A stretch of DNA of 64,000 nt from Streptomyces aquilus (GTDB lineage: Bacteria; Actinomycetota; Actinomycetes; Streptomycetales; Streptomycetaceae): contig NZ_CP034463.1 in assembly GCF_003955715.1 (NCBI RefSeq), positions 3,658,001-3,722,000 on the forward strand, in the 5' to 3' direction. The position numbers were made by a program, and so were the translations under genes. How positions within the stretch are numbered: the stretch's first letter is position 1; each line of letters starts with the position of its first letter. The notes below the pieces were generated by a model. It saw nothing but the letters and a program-made list of their open reading frames with translations. It did no database searches and was not told where the DNA came from. Below, in pieces: positions 53,960 to 63,310 of the stretch.

Positions 53960-55459
53960 TTATGCCACGCCGTCCTGACGGTCCAGAACGGAGGCCAGCG
54001 CCTGCTCGAAGCCGGAGGCCTTGCCCGCGGCGGCGGTCGGGTCCTGCTGGCGGACGTCGATGACATGTCCGGTCAGCTCGGACAGCAGGACGTCCAGCGA
54101 CGTACGGGCCACGACCTCGGAGGACAGCAGCGAGCCGGCCGGCTCCTGACCGAAGGCCTTGGTGCGCATCGGAGTTGCGGTGCGCTCGGGGTTCACGCAG
54201 TTGACCCGGATACCGTCACCGGCCCACTCGTCGGACAGGGCCTGGGTGAGGTTCACCATCGCGGCCTTGGTGGAGGAGTAGAGGCTGTACTCGGCGCGGC
54301 CGCGGGTGTAGCTGCTGGAGGTGTAGAGGAGCAGCTGGCCCTTGGTCTCGGACAGGTACTTGTACGACGAACGGGCGATCTGCACCGGGGCCAGGTAGTT
54401 GACCTTCAGCGCTTCCTCGATGGTCGCGTTGTCGGTCTCGGCCAGCTTGCCGATGCGCAGCACGCCGGCGGTGTTGACGACGTAGTCGATGCGCCCGGTC
54501 TCGGCGTACGCCTTGGACAGCGCGTCGTCGACCTCCTCGGGGTTCTCGACGTGCGTGCCGGTGGTGGAGCGGCCCAGCGCGTAGACCTTCGCGCCGTAGG
54601 ACTCGGCGAGTTCGGCGATGTCCTTGCCGATGCCGTACGAACCGCCGAAGACGACCATGGTCCTGCCGGTCAGCAGCTCGCGGTAGGCCTCCTCGGAGAC
54701 CTGCTCGGGCGCGGCGGTGGAGGCCAGCTGGAAGAGCTTGTCGGCGATGAAGACGTCGACGGGCTGGGTGACCTTCATGTTGTACTCGTCGCCCGCGACG
54801 ACGTGGATCGGCACGTCCGGCAGGTACTTGAGCACGACCGAGCAGTCGTCCGTGGCCTGGAAGTTGGGGTCGCCGGCGGCGACCTCGTAGGCCCGCTTGA
54901 TCGTGGACAGCTTGAAGGCCTGCGGCGTCTGGCCGCGGCGCAGCCGGGAGCGGTCCGGGATCTCGGTGATGAACTCGCCGTCCTGGCCGTGGGTGCGGGT
55001 CACGATGATGGTGTCCGCGGACGGGATGGCGACGTCGACGGCCTGGTAGCGCTCCAGCGCGACCACGCAGTCGTCGATGACGCGCTGCGAGAGCAGGGGG
55101 CGAACGGCGTCGTGGAACAGGACGTTGAGGTCCTCGCCGTCGGCCAGGCCCTCGCCGAGCGCCTCGATGGCGCGCTCGGTGGTCTCGTTCCGCGTGGAAC
55201 CGCCCTCGATGATCTTCTTGACCTTCGTGAACCCGGCCTTGGCCACGATCTTCTCTATGTCCGGCACGTAGCCCGGCGCCATCAGGACGATGATGTCGTC
55301 GATCGAGTCGGCGTTCTCGAAGGTGGTCAGGGTGTGCTCGATGACTGCCTTGCCGGCGATCTTCAGCAGCTGCTTGGGGATCGAGAGACCCACGCGCTGA
55401 CCGGTACCGCCGGCCAGGATCACTGCGGTGGTACGGGGCTTGGCGATGTGCTGGGACAC
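53960..55459 (-). CDS. Cytidylyltransferase (IspD/TarI-like) fused to an SDR reductase; likely CDP-ribitol-type synthase
   Basis: 499 residues from GTG 55459. Residues ~5-240: IspD/TarI fold with AVILAGGTGQRVGLSIPKQLLKIAGK, FHDAVRPLLSQ and RRGQTPQAFKL. Residues ~255-499: short-chain dehydrogenase with GGSYGIGKDIAELA (cofactor), NTAGV, YTSSSY and YSSTK catalytic Tyr-Lys. This order is that of H. influenzae Bcs1/Acs1, which reduces ribulose 5-phosphate and makes CDP-ribitol. No IspE or other MEP genes are nearby, so isoprenoid synthesis is unlikely. It would feed the two TagF-like polymerases. Substrate identity is inferred. Confidence 0.88.
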   Translation of the reverse strand: MSQHIAKPRTTAVILAGGTGQRVGLSIPKQLLKIAGKAVIEHTLTTFENADSIDDIIVLMAPGYVPDIEKIVAKAGFTKVKKIIEGGSTRNETTERAIEALGEGLADGEDLNVLFHDAVRPLLSQRVIDDCVVALERYQAVDVAIPSADTIIVTRTHGQDGEFITEIPDRSRLRRGQTPQAFKLSTIKRAYEVAAGDPNFQATDDCSVVLKYLPDVPIHVVAGDEYNMKVTQPVDVFIADKLFQLASTAAPEQVSEEAYRELLTGRTMVVFGGSYGIGKDIAELAESYGAKVYALGRSTTGTHVENPEEVDDALSKAYAETGRIDYVVNTAGVLRIGKLAETDNATIEEALKVNYLAPVQIARSSYKYLSETKGQLLLYTSSSYTRGRAEYSLYSSTKAAMVNLTQALSDEWAGDGIRVNCVNPERTATPMRTKAFGQEPAGSLLSSEVVARTSLDVLLSELTGHVIDVRQQDPTAAAGKASGFEQALASVLDRQDGVA

Positions 55460-55627
55460 AGGTGACCTACCTCGGGGCGACAGGGAACGTGGAAATGGTC
55501 CCACTTGGGGTTACCGCAGTGCAAGGTGAGCGCCGTCCGCCGCATATGTGCGCGCCACCTGTCATTCACCTTGTACTCCTGGTGATTGAGGAGACCGTTG
55601 TGGTGAGCACCCTGGAATTGCTGTGAG

Positions 55628-55644
55628 TAACTCCACAGGAGTTA
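55628..55644. promoter_or_regulatory. Palindrome TAACTCC-ACA-GGAGTTA
   Basis: A perfect 7+3+7 inverted repeat in the interval upstream of the CDP-polyol synthase gene, with ATTGCTGTG(A/G)G direct repeats on both sides. Candidate operator for the wall-polymer genes. Confidence 0.4.
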
Positions 55645-55673
55645 TGTATTGCTGTGGGTGACGACGGTACCGC

Positions 55674-56861
55674 TCAGCGGCGTCGCAGCCGCTTCAGACA
55701 CCGGTGTCCCAGCACCTTCACGAGTTCCCTGGACGAGGTCTGGTGCACGGTCCGGGACGTGACCGGGGCGGTGTTCCGGATCGGCGCGGCGGCGGCTGCC
55801 GCGAGTGCCCCGTACAGGGCCCGAGCGGCCACCTCGGGAGCGATCCGCGGTTCCGCGAGGGTCTCGGTGCCGGGCTTCGGCACGGCGGACAGCAGCGCCG
55901 GGTCGCCGAGGACGCGCACGCCCGTCGCGCCGATGCGCCGCGCCATCCCGGCGCCGATCTCCGCGGCGGCCTCGACAGCCCACCGCGGGGTGCGGATCTT
56001 CACGTCCTGCGGGGTCGGAGTGCACGCGTTCTTCATATGCATCACCGCGCCGTGCCGCACCAGCCTGGAATACAGCTCGTCGGGGAGTCCATTGCCGCGG
56101 AATTCCTTATTAAGATTCCGCAGCATTTCGGTCTCGGCGAGAGTGAGAGAGCGGTTCGCGGTGTCGGGGACCTCCCGGAGCAGGCCCCGCGGGAGGCCGA
56201 GGAGCCGCTCGAAGGTGCGCATCAGCCCGTCGCGGTCGCGGTCGTCGACCACGACGACGGTGACCCGCTCGGCGCCGACCGCCCCGACCCAGCGCTCGAC
56301 CAGCCGGTCGTGCCGGTGCCGGTGCCAGAAGCTGGGGTTGGGCTTGTCGTACGGGGCCTTGCGGAGCATGTGCTCCAGCCACTCCTCGTAGCCCATGCGC
56401 AGCCCGTTCTGCACGTACTGCTGCCACTGCGAGGGCATGATCCGCGCCAGCGGGCGCAGGGTGACCAGGACGTGCACGCGGTCGCCGCCGAGCTGCGCCA
56501 CGATCCGCCCGATGGTCGCGTCGTCGGGGGCGTCGGCGAAGAACTCGCTGCTGATGACCGACGTGACGGCCCGCCCGGCGCCGTTCACCCGGGCCACCAG
56601 GCGCAGCCACTGCTTCTCGCTGGGCCCGGCGTCGCCCATCATCCCGGGCCGGGCGCAGGCCGCGAGGACGGCCTCCATCGGGTGCCGGGTGGCGGCCGGC
56701 CACAGGACGCCGTGCACGCCGAGGCGGTCCTTGGCGGCGAACAGCGCGCCCTGGATCGACGTGGTGCCGGTCTTGTGGGGGCCGATGTGCAGCAGGCGGG
56801 TGCCCGGGGGCAGCGCCGGGACGCCTTCGGGGCTTCTCGTACAGTCCGTCTCCATGGTCAC
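55674..56861 (-). CDS. Sulfotransferase-like protein
   Basis: 395 residues from GTG 56861 (ATG 56855 also possible). The 5'-phosphosulfate-binding P-loop is LHIGPHKTGTTSIQGAL near residue 25-41, and the middle holds the 3'-phosphate region VTSVISSEFFADAP and VLVTLRPLARIMPSQWQQYVQ. The C-terminus is basic (RCLKRLRRR). Such proteins transfer sulfate from PAPS to sugars or lipids. Codons near 56110 (AAT CTT AAT AAG) are unusually AT-rich for this genome. No PAPS-synthesis genes are nearby. It may modify the wall polymer. Confidence 0.8.
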   Translation of the reverse strand: MTMETDCTRSPEGVPALPPGTRLLHIGPHKTGTTSIQGALFAAKDRLGVHGVLWPAATRHPMEAVLAACARPGMMGDAGPSEKQWLRLVARVNGAGRAVTSVISSEFFADAPDDATIGRIVAQLGGDRVHVLVTLRPLARIMPSQWQQYVQNGLRMGYEEWLEHMLRKAPYDKPNPSFWHRHRHDRLVERWVGAVGAERVTVVVVDDRDRDGLMRTFERLLGLPRGLLREVPDTANRSLTLAETEMLRNLNKEFRGNGLPDELYSRLVRHGAVMHMKNACTPTPQDVKIRTPRWAVEAAAEIGAGMARRIGATGVRVLGDPALLSAVPKPGTETLAEPRIAPEVAARALYGALAAAAAAPIRNTAPVTSRTVHQTSSRELVKVLGHRCLKRLRRR

Positions 56862-56952
56862 GGGACGGTAGGAGGGGTTCCTGGGGCCGTGCTGAGGGAG
56901 ACCTGGGACCCAGCTGAGCCCCAGGCTCCCGTCACACAGGATTCACCCCCGG

Positions 56953-58503
56953 TCAGGCGAGCTCGACGCCCGGCTGTCCCGCTTCCACCCGCAGCGCGGC
57001 CAGCGTGCTCGCCGTCGCGGTCGGCTGCCGGACCGTGTCCACGACCCTCACCTGGGCGTCGATGCCGTGCTTGTCGATGTCGAACAGGTGGTAGCCGCGG
57101 TGGGCGTCGAGCAGCTTCCAGTGCGGGTTGTCCGCCATCAGCGGGTCCCACTGGGCGTGGAAGGCGGCCTGGTCCTGGTCGCCGTTGCTGGAGATGGAGG
57201 TGCCGACGAACTCGGCGCCGACGACGTCGGAGTCCGGGTCGGCGAAGTCCTCCTTGAGGTCGCTGACCATCGTCAGGTGCCGGTCGCCGGTGAAGACGAC
57301 CGGGTTGCGGACGTCGGTGAACTCCCGCATGAGCTGGTTGCGTTCGGCCTGGTAGCCGTCCCAGGCGTCGTAGTACCAGAGCTTGCCCTCGCCGATCTTG
57401 AGGTCGGTCTCGGCCATCATGATCTGCGAGGCGATGAGGTTCCAGCGGGCCGGGGAGTCGTGCAGCCCGTCGAGGAGCCACTCCTTCTGCCGGGCGCCGA
57501 GCATGGTCAGTGACGGGTCCTGGGCGCCTTCCTGCGTGGTCGCCTGGTCGCTGCGGAACTGCCGGGTGTCCAGCACGTTGAGCCGCGCCAGCCGGCCGAA
57601 CTCCAGGCGCCGGTACATCTGGATGTGCGGCCCGTTCGGCACCGAGGTCGCGCGCACCGGCATGTGCTCGTAGTACGCCTGGTAGGCCGCGGTCAGCCGG
57701 GCCACGAAGGCGTCGTGCGTCTGCTTGTCGGGGTCCTGCGGGATCTCGCCGGCGAAGTCGTTGTCGACCTCGTGGTCGTCGAAGGTGACGACCCAGGGCG
57801 CGTTCGCGTGCATCGCGGCGAGGTCGGGGTCGCTGCGGTACTGGGCGTAGCGGTTGCGGTACTGGACCAGGCTGTACGGCTCACCGGTGCCCTCGTGGCG
57901 GCGTACACCCGTCGAGGACGGCGTCGACTCGTAGATGTAGTCGCCGACGAAGAGCACGAAGTCGGGGTCCTGGGCGAGCATGTCGGCGTACGGGGTGAAG
58001 TAGCCGTGCTGCCAGTTCTGGCAGGACGCGAGCGCGACGCGCAGGCTGCCGCCCTTGCTGTGCGGGTGCGGGGCGGTGCGGGTACGGCCGGCCGGGGAGA
58101 GCTGGCCGCTGGTGCGGAAGCGGTACCAGTACGCACGGCCCGGGCGCAGGCCCCGTACATCCACGTGAACGCTGTGCCCGTACTCGGGCCGGGCCTGGGT
58201 GACGCCGCGGCGGACGGACTTTCTGAAGCGCTCGTCCTCGGCGATCTCCCACTCCACGGGGACCGCGCGGTCGGGCATGCCGCCCCCGTTCAGCGGGTCC
58301 GGGGCGAGCCGCGTCCACAGCACGATGCCGTCGGGGAGCGGGTCACCGGAGGTCACGCCGAGGCTGAACACCCCGTCGGGCAGGGGGGTTTCGGCTGCCC
58401 GGGCGGCGGTCGGCAGCCACAGCTGGGCGGAGGCGGCGGCGCCGAGCACGGCGGCTCCGGCGGTCAGAAAGCGGCGGCGGTCGGGCGAAACAGCTCCGGT
58501 CAT
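56953..58503 (-). CDS. phoD: PhoD-family alkaline phosphatase, Tat-exported
   Basis: 516 residues from ATG 58503 (GGGAG upstream). Tat signal SPDRRRFLTAGAAVLGAAASA. PhoD N-terminal domain (SGDPLPDGIVLWTRLAPDP) then the metallophosphatase with SCQNWQHGYFTPYADM, VFVGDYIYE, FDDHEVDNDF and VFTGDRHLTMVSDLK, all expected metal ligands. It is a secreted phosphodiesterase/monoesterase; in Bacillus PhoD degrades teichoic acid, which fits its place beside a glycopolymer cluster. No convincing PHO box is visible. FG-GAP genes lie upstream on the same strand, 179 bp away. Confidence 0.96.
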   Translation of the reverse strand: MTGAVSPDRRRFLTAGAAVLGAAASAQLWLPTAARAAETPLPDGVFSLGVTSGDPLPDGIVLWTRLAPDPLNGGGMPDRAVPVEWEIAEDERFRKSVRRGVTQARPEYGHSVHVDVRGLRPGRAYWYRFRTSGQLSPAGRTRTAPHPHSKGGSLRVALASCQNWQHGYFTPYADMLAQDPDFVLFVGDYIYESTPSSTGVRRHEGTGEPYSLVQYRNRYAQYRSDPDLAAMHANAPWVVTFDDHEVDNDFAGEIPQDPDKQTHDAFVARLTAAYQAYYEHMPVRATSVPNGPHIQMYRRLEFGRLARLNVLDTRQFRSDQATTQEGAQDPSLTMLGARQKEWLLDGLHDSPARWNLIASQIMMAETDLKIGEGKLWYYDAWDGYQAERNQLMREFTDVRNPVVFTGDRHLTMVSDLKEDFADPDSDVVGAEFVGTSISSNGDQDQAAFHAQWDPLMADNPHWKLLDAHRGYHLFDIDKHGIDAQVRVVDTVRQPTATASTLAALRVEAGQPGVELA

Positions 58504-58682
58504 CAGCGAACTCCCTTGCCTCACTGGCCTCATGGACACAGGAAGCTCATGCGCCGGGGCGGTCCACCCGCTGAACGCCGGGATGCCCGCACATGACAAC
58601 TGGGCAGACAACAGAAGACCCGTCACGGCACACGAACTCGTCGTGGCCGCAACGGGTCTGAGGGATGATCAGACGATTCCGC

Positions 58683-60206
58683 TCAAGAGGCGAACCCGGT
58701 CCCGAGCCGCGCCCCCGTCGCCGTCGTCCCCAGCAGCGTGTTGCCGAAGGCCGTCGTGCCGTTGGGTGCCACGATCGTCGCCGGCAGCGGCACCCCGCCC
58801 GGTTCGACGACGTACGACGCCCGGGAGCGGAAGGTCCACACGAACCCGGTGTTCGCGTTCTCCCCCGGCGCGCCCACGGCCGCGTCGGCCAGCCCGTCGC
58901 CGTTGGCGTCCCCGAGGTGGACGGCCGTGCCGAACGCGTCGCCCTTCTCGGCGGTGCCCGGCACGTTGCCGGTCTCCTGCGTGACCACCTGGTGGGAGCC
59001 GACGCCGGTCAGCCCGTCGGCCCGGCCGGCGAGCACGACCACGGCACCCGCGTCGGGCCAGGCATCCGGGTCGGTGGGGGTGCCCAGGTCCTCGCCGGGC
59101 ACCCCGGTGAGGACGTCCAGCCAGCCGTCCCCGTCGACGTCCCCGAGCTGCACGTCGGTGCCGAACCGGTCGCCCTTCTCGGCGGTGCCGGGCACGGAGG
59201 GGCTGTCCTGGTTGAGGAACTGCGCCTGCACGCCGTCCGGTCCCCCGACCGTGCCCGGGATCCAGGCGATCCGGCCGCCCTTGGCGAGATAGGCGTCGTG
59301 GTCGCTGTCGTAGCCGTCGATCGCCCGGCCCACCACGATGTCGTCGTAGCCGTCCCGGTTCACGTCCCCGACGTCGAGGCTCTCGCCGCCCTGGAGCCCG
59401 GCGCCGTCGATGTCGTACACCAGCGTGAACGGGTTGAGCCCGGTCCCGTTGCCGAGCCAGTACACGACCCGGCGCGAGTCGAACTCGTCGGCGTCGTTCT
59501 CGGCGCCGACGACGTCGGTGCGGCCGTCGCCGTTGACGTCACCGGTGGCCAGGTCCAGGACCCGGCTGTCGTACCGGTCCGGCACCAGCACCTCGCCGCC
59601 GTACGCGCCGGAGCGCGCGAACGGGCCCTTGAGGACCCGCAGATCGTGCTGGTTCGCCACCGTCACCACGTCCGGGGAGCCGTCGTCGCCGACGTCCCCC
59701 ACGGTCAGCCGGCCCTTGGCGCCGAGCTGGTCGTACGCCTTCCCGCTCGCCACGGACGCGCCGCCCGCGAGCCCGTGGGCGCCGCCCCACACCACTTCGA
59801 CGAGCCCGGTGTCGACACCGGCCGAGGTGTCCTCACCTCCCACGCCGACCACCAGGTCCGCGTAGCCGTCGCCGTCCAGGTCGGCGGTGTCGAGCGCGGA
59901 GCCGAAGCCGTCGCCCGCCTCCGCACTGCCGGGCACGCCCGCGGTGTTCTGCGTGAACACCTTCCGGCCCGTGGTGGTCAGCCCGTTCTTCGACCCGTAC
60001 AGCACCGCGACGTACCCGGCCTTGGCCTTGCCGCCCACGGTCGCCGCCGGCGCGGCCACCGCGAGGTCGGCGTACCCGTCGCCGTTGAAGTCGTCCTGGA
60101 GCCGCGCGGTCGTGGTCGCGGAGTCCGCCGCCGCCGGGACCGCGGCCCCGGTGACGGCCAGGACCACGGCGACCGCCGCGCCCCATCTGCCCCTGCGTCC
60201 CCTCAT
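58683..60206 (-). CDS. Secreted seven-bladed FG-GAP beta-propeller protein (third in row)
   Basis: 507 residues from ATG 60206 (GGAGGG upstream). Signal peptide RWGAAVAVVLAVTGAAVPAAA, then seven FG-GAP repeats each with a calcium motif: FNGDGYADL, LDGDGYADL, VGDDGSPDV, VNGDGRTDV, VNRDGYDDI, VDGDGWLDV, ANGDGLADA. Seven matches an integrin-alpha-type propeller. No enzymatic motif and no anchor, so it may bind wall polymers or proteins. It is the last of three tandem paralogues with short gaps, probably one operon. Confidence 0.93.
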   Translation of the reverse strand: MRGRRGRWGAAVAVVLAVTGAAVPAAADSATTTARLQDDFNGDGYADLAVAAPAATVGGKAKAGYVAVLYGSKNGLTTTGRKVFTQNTAGVPGSAEAGDGFGSALDTADLDGDGYADLVVGVGGEDTSAGVDTGLVEVVWGGAHGLAGGASVASGKAYDQLGAKGRLTVGDVGDDGSPDVVTVANQHDLRVLKGPFARSGAYGGEVLVPDRYDSRVLDLATGDVNGDGRTDVVGAENDADEFDSRRVVYWLGNGTGLNPFTLVYDIDGAGLQGGESLDVGDVNRDGYDDIVVGRAIDGYDSDHDAYLAKGGRIAWIPGTVGGPDGVQAQFLNQDSPSVPGTAEKGDRFGTDVQLGDVDGDGWLDVLTGVPGEDLGTPTDPDAWPDAGAVVVLAGRADGLTGVGSHQVVTQETGNVPGTAEKGDAFGTAVHLGDANGDGLADAAVGAPGENANTGFVWTFRSRASYVVEPGGVPLPATIVAPNGTTAFGNTLLGTTATGARLGTGFAS

Positions 60207-60245
60207 CAAGCCCTCCCCTGTCGTCCTACGTTGCTGTCGACGCCG

Positions 60246-61706
60246 TCAGTCCCCCAGCGACGTCCCGAACCGTGCCCCCGTCGGTGTCACGCCCACCGTG
60301 GCCGCGCCGAACGTGAAGGAGCGGCTCGCGGTGATGCCGCCGGACGTGGCGGCGAAGACCCACACGGAACCGTTGTTCGCGTTCTCCGCCGGGTCGCCCA
60401 CGACCAGGCCGTACTTGTGGTCGCCGTCGGCGTCGACGAGCGTCGTCGCGGTGCCGAAGCGGTCGTTCTTCTCGGCGGTGCCGGGGACACCGGTGGTGTT
60501 CTGGTGGAAGGTCTTGGCACCGGTGCCGGTCAGACCGTGGGCGCCGCCGCGCAGCACGAGGACGCTGCCCGCGTCGGCGAGGGTGCCGAGGTCCTCACCG
60601 GGCAGGCCGGTCGCCACGTCCTGGTAGCCGTCGCCGTCGGTGTCGCCGATGGACAGTCCGGTGCCCATGCCGTCGCCGCGCTCGCCCGCGCCGGGCACGC
60701 CGGCGGTGTCCTGGTTGATCCACACCGGCTTGCGGGTGGTGGAGACGCCGTTCGGACCGCCGTAGACGACGCCCAACGCGCCGCCCTTGGTGGGCAGTTC
60801 GACGTCGCTGTCGTAGACGTCCATGGAGTGGCCGATGACGATCTCGGCGTAGCCGTCCTTGTTGAGGTCGCCGATCGCCAGGTCCTCGCCGCCCATGCGG
60901 CGCCCGTTCGGGTCCTTGAGCCAGATCGGGGCGGCGAGCCCCCGCGAACTCCCCAGCAGCAGCGCGGTCTTGCGGGAGTCGGGCTCCTCGCTGTCCACGG
61001 CGCCCACGGCGAGGTCGGCGATGCCGTCGCCGTTGACGTCACCGGCCGCGATCGTCCGCGCGATCTGGAAGTTGTCGGTGTCGATGGTGAACGTGGAGGT
61101 GCGGGCGGGGTTGCCGGAGCGGTCGAACGGGCCGTGCAGGACGTCGCCGTAGCCGTCCTCGACGCCGTACTCGTTGCCCAGCGTGATCACGTCCGGGTGC
61201 TTGTCCCCGTCGACGTCCCCGACGGTGAATCCGTACGTCCAGACGGAGTCGGGCAGCCGCACGAGGTTGTCCCGGTCGGCCGAAAGGCCCTTGGGACCAC
61301 CCCAGTTGACGGTGACCGTGTTGCCCCGGTCACCGTCGACCGGCGCCCACTGGATGAACGACAGCAGATCGGCGTAGCCGTCGCCGTCGAGGTCGGCGCT
61401 CTGGAGATCGGTGCCGTACCCGGTCGGGTGCGACTCGTCGTACACCTTCGAGTCGTCGAGCACCTGCCTGCGCGAGGTCGACAGACCGTTCGCCGAGCCG
61501 TACAGCACGGTGACCGAACCCGGCTTCGTGCCGGCGCTCGTCTTCGGCGGGGCGCCGATCGCCAGGTCGGGATAGCCGTCGCCGTTGAAGTCGTCGTGCG
61601 GCCTGCTCGCGGCCGGCCCGGCCTCGGCGGCCTGCGCGGCCACGGGGACGGTGAGGGCAGCGGTGACCGCCGCGGCCGCCGCGAGGGCGAGCCTGCGCTT
61701 GCTCAT
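60246..61706 (-). CDS. Secreted seven-bladed FG-GAP beta-propeller protein (second in row)
   Basis: 486 residues from ATG 61706 with GGAG upstream. Signal peptide RLALAAAAAVTAALTVPVAAQA, then seven FG-GAP blades (FNGDGYPDL, LDGDGYADL, VDGDKHPDV, VNGDGIADL, LNKDGYAEI, TDGDGYQDV, ADGDHKYGL). The last motif is degenerate. It starts 31 bp after the first paralogue's stop codon and ends 39 bp before the third, consistent with co-transcription. Confidence 0.93.
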   Translation of the reverse strand: MSKRRLALAAAAAVTAALTVPVAAQAAEAGPAASRPHDDFNGDGYPDLAIGAPPKTSAGTKPGSVTVLYGSANGLSTSRRQVLDDSKVYDESHPTGYGTDLQSADLDGDGYADLLSFIQWAPVDGDRGNTVTVNWGGPKGLSADRDNLVRLPDSVWTYGFTVGDVDGDKHPDVITLGNEYGVEDGYGDVLHGPFDRSGNPARTSTFTIDTDNFQIARTIAAGDVNGDGIADLAVGAVDSEEPDSRKTALLLGSSRGLAAPIWLKDPNGRRMGGEDLAIGDLNKDGYAEIVIGHSMDVYDSDVELPTKGGALGVVYGGPNGVSTTRKPVWINQDTAGVPGAGERGDGMGTGLSIGDTDGDGYQDVATGLPGEDLGTLADAGSVLVLRGGAHGLTGTGAKTFHQNTTGVPGTAEKNDRFGTATTLVDADGDHKYGLVVGDPAENANNGSVWVFAATSGGITASRSFTFGAATVGVTPTGARFGTSLGD

Positions 61707-61737
61707 GGTGCTCCGGTTGATCGATGTGAAAGGGGGG

Positions 61738-63144
61738 TCAGCGCGGGAACGTGGTGCCCAGCCGGGCCCCGTTCGCGACCGTGCCGAGGGTGCGGGCGCC
61801 GAAGGTGAAGGAGCCCTTGGCCGTGGCGCCGCCGGGGAAGACCCAGACGCCGCCCGCGAAGGAGTTCTCGGCGACGGATGCCACGACCGGCTCGGCCCTT
61901 CCGTCGCCGTTGCCGTCGACGAACGTGGCGTTCAGGCCGAACCGGTCGCCGTTCTCGGCGGTGCCGGGCACGCCCGGAGTGTTCTGGCTGAGGACCTTGG
62001 TGCCGGCGCCGGTCGCCCCGCCCGGTCCGCCGGGTACGACGGCGAAGGTCCCGGCGTTCTTCAGCCCGCCGAAGTCCTCTTCCGGGATGCCGGCGAGGAT
62101 GTCGCCGTACCCGTCGCCGTTGCTGTCCCCGATGGACACCGTCCAGCCGAAGTCGTCCCCGGTCTCCTGGGCGCCGGGCACGCCCGGGGTGTCCTGGGTG
62201 ATGACCCGGGGTGCGGTGTCGGGCAGGCCCTGCCGGCCCGCGCGGACGACACGGAGGCCGTTCTCGCCCAGGACCAGGTCGGCGCGGCCGTCGCCGTCGA
62301 GGTCGCCGAGGGCGATGGCGTCCTGTCTGCGCAGGGCGAGGGCCGTCAACTGGGCGCCCGGGCGCAGGCCCTCGCGGCTGCCGTGCGCGTAGTAGACGTA
62401 GTTTCCGTAGTCGGTCTCGCTGTCCCAGTCGTGTTCCCGGGCGATGACCGCGAGGTCGTCGGTCCCGTCGCCGTCGGTGTCCCCGGCGGCGACGGCGACG
62501 ATCAGCAGGTCGTGGTCGGTGAAGGGGGCGTTCTCCTGGGTCGCGGCGGGGCGTCCGTCGCGGCCGAAGGGGCCGAGGAGGACACGGCCGTCGCGGGCGA
62601 GGTCCTGGTGGCCGTCACCGTCGAAGTCACCGGCGACGGTCAGCGGGGCCTGGAGGCGGCCGGTGCCCTCGGCGGGCAGCACCGTGCCGGAGGTGAGACC
62701 GGCGGGGCCGCCCCAGAGCACGGTCCGGGTGCCGGAGTGTTCGACGCCGTCCCGCTGCCACTGCTCGGCGAGGGTCTCGACGAGCAGGTCGGTGTACCCG
62801 TCGCCGTCGAGGTCGGCCGCGGCCAGCCGGGAGCCGAAGAGGTCACCGGCCTCGGGGCTGCCGGGGATGCCGGCGGAGGCCTGGCTGTAGACCTTCTTGG
62901 CGGAGGTCCGCAGACCGCTCGCCGAGCCGAACAGGACGGCGACGTATCCCGCCTTGGCCTTGCCGCCGACCGTCGCGTAGGGCGCGGCGACGGCGAGGTC
63001 CCCGTAGCCGTCGCCGTTGAAGTCCTGCCGTACGCCGGCCGCCGGAGCGGTCGCCTGGGCGGCGGGCAGGGCGCCGCACGTGGCGACGATCAGGCTGATC
63101 GCGACAACGACGGCGCGCCGGGGTCTGTGACTAGGCAGGGACAT
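61738..63144 (-). CDS. Secreted seven-bladed FG-GAP beta-propeller protein (first in row)
   Basis: 468 residues from ATG 63144 with GGAG 5-6 nt upstream. Signal peptide RRAVVVAISLIVATCGALPAAQA, then FNGDGYGDL, LDGDGYTDL, FDGDGHQDL, TDGDGTDDL, LDGDGRADL, SNGDGYGDI, GNGDGRAEP: seven calcium-type FG-GAP motifs. This is the promoter-proximal gene of the triplet. It is transcribed away from obg's 3' end. Confidence 0.93.
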   Translation of the reverse strand: MSLPSHRPRRAVVVAISLIVATCGALPAAQATAPAAGVRQDFNGDGYGDLAVAAPYATVGGKAKAGYVAVLFGSASGLRTSAKKVYSQASAGIPGSPEAGDLFGSRLAAADLDGDGYTDLLVETLAEQWQRDGVEHSGTRTVLWGGPAGLTSGTVLPAEGTGRLQAPLTVAGDFDGDGHQDLARDGRVLLGPFGRDGRPAATQENAPFTDHDLLIVAVAAGDTDGDGTDDLAVIAREHDWDSETDYGNYVYYAHGSREGLRPGAQLTALALRRQDAIALGDLDGDGRADLVLGENGLRVVRAGRQGLPDTAPRVITQDTPGVPGAQETGDDFGWTVSIGDSNGDGYGDILAGIPEEDFGGLKNAGTFAVVPGGPGGATGAGTKVLSQNTPGVPGTAENGDRFGLNATFVDGNGDGRAEPVVASVAENSFAGGVWVFPGGATAKGSFTFGARTLGTVANGARLGTTFPR

Positions 63145-63310
63145 ACGAACTCCGTTGGCCGCGAGGGCAGTCGACCACGGAGAGGATCAACGGGGAGATC
63201 CCAAGATCCTCATCCGTGCTGCCCTGTACGACACACCGGAACGGCGGTTGGTTGCCCTGCCGTAGGCCGCGGCTTTTCCCGCCGTTAACCCTTCACACCT
63301 TCAGGAAGGG

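Noticed and set aside
53960..55459. Annotation as IspD of the isoprenoid (MEP) pathway
   Set aside because: The C-terminal SDR fusion and the TagF-like neighbours fit CDP-polyol synthesis better; no MEP genes are adjacent.
58504..58682. Possible PHO box (GTTCAGCGGGTGGACC) upstream of phoD
   Set aside because: Only one half resembles the GTTCACC repeat and the second does not, so phosphate control cannot be claimed.
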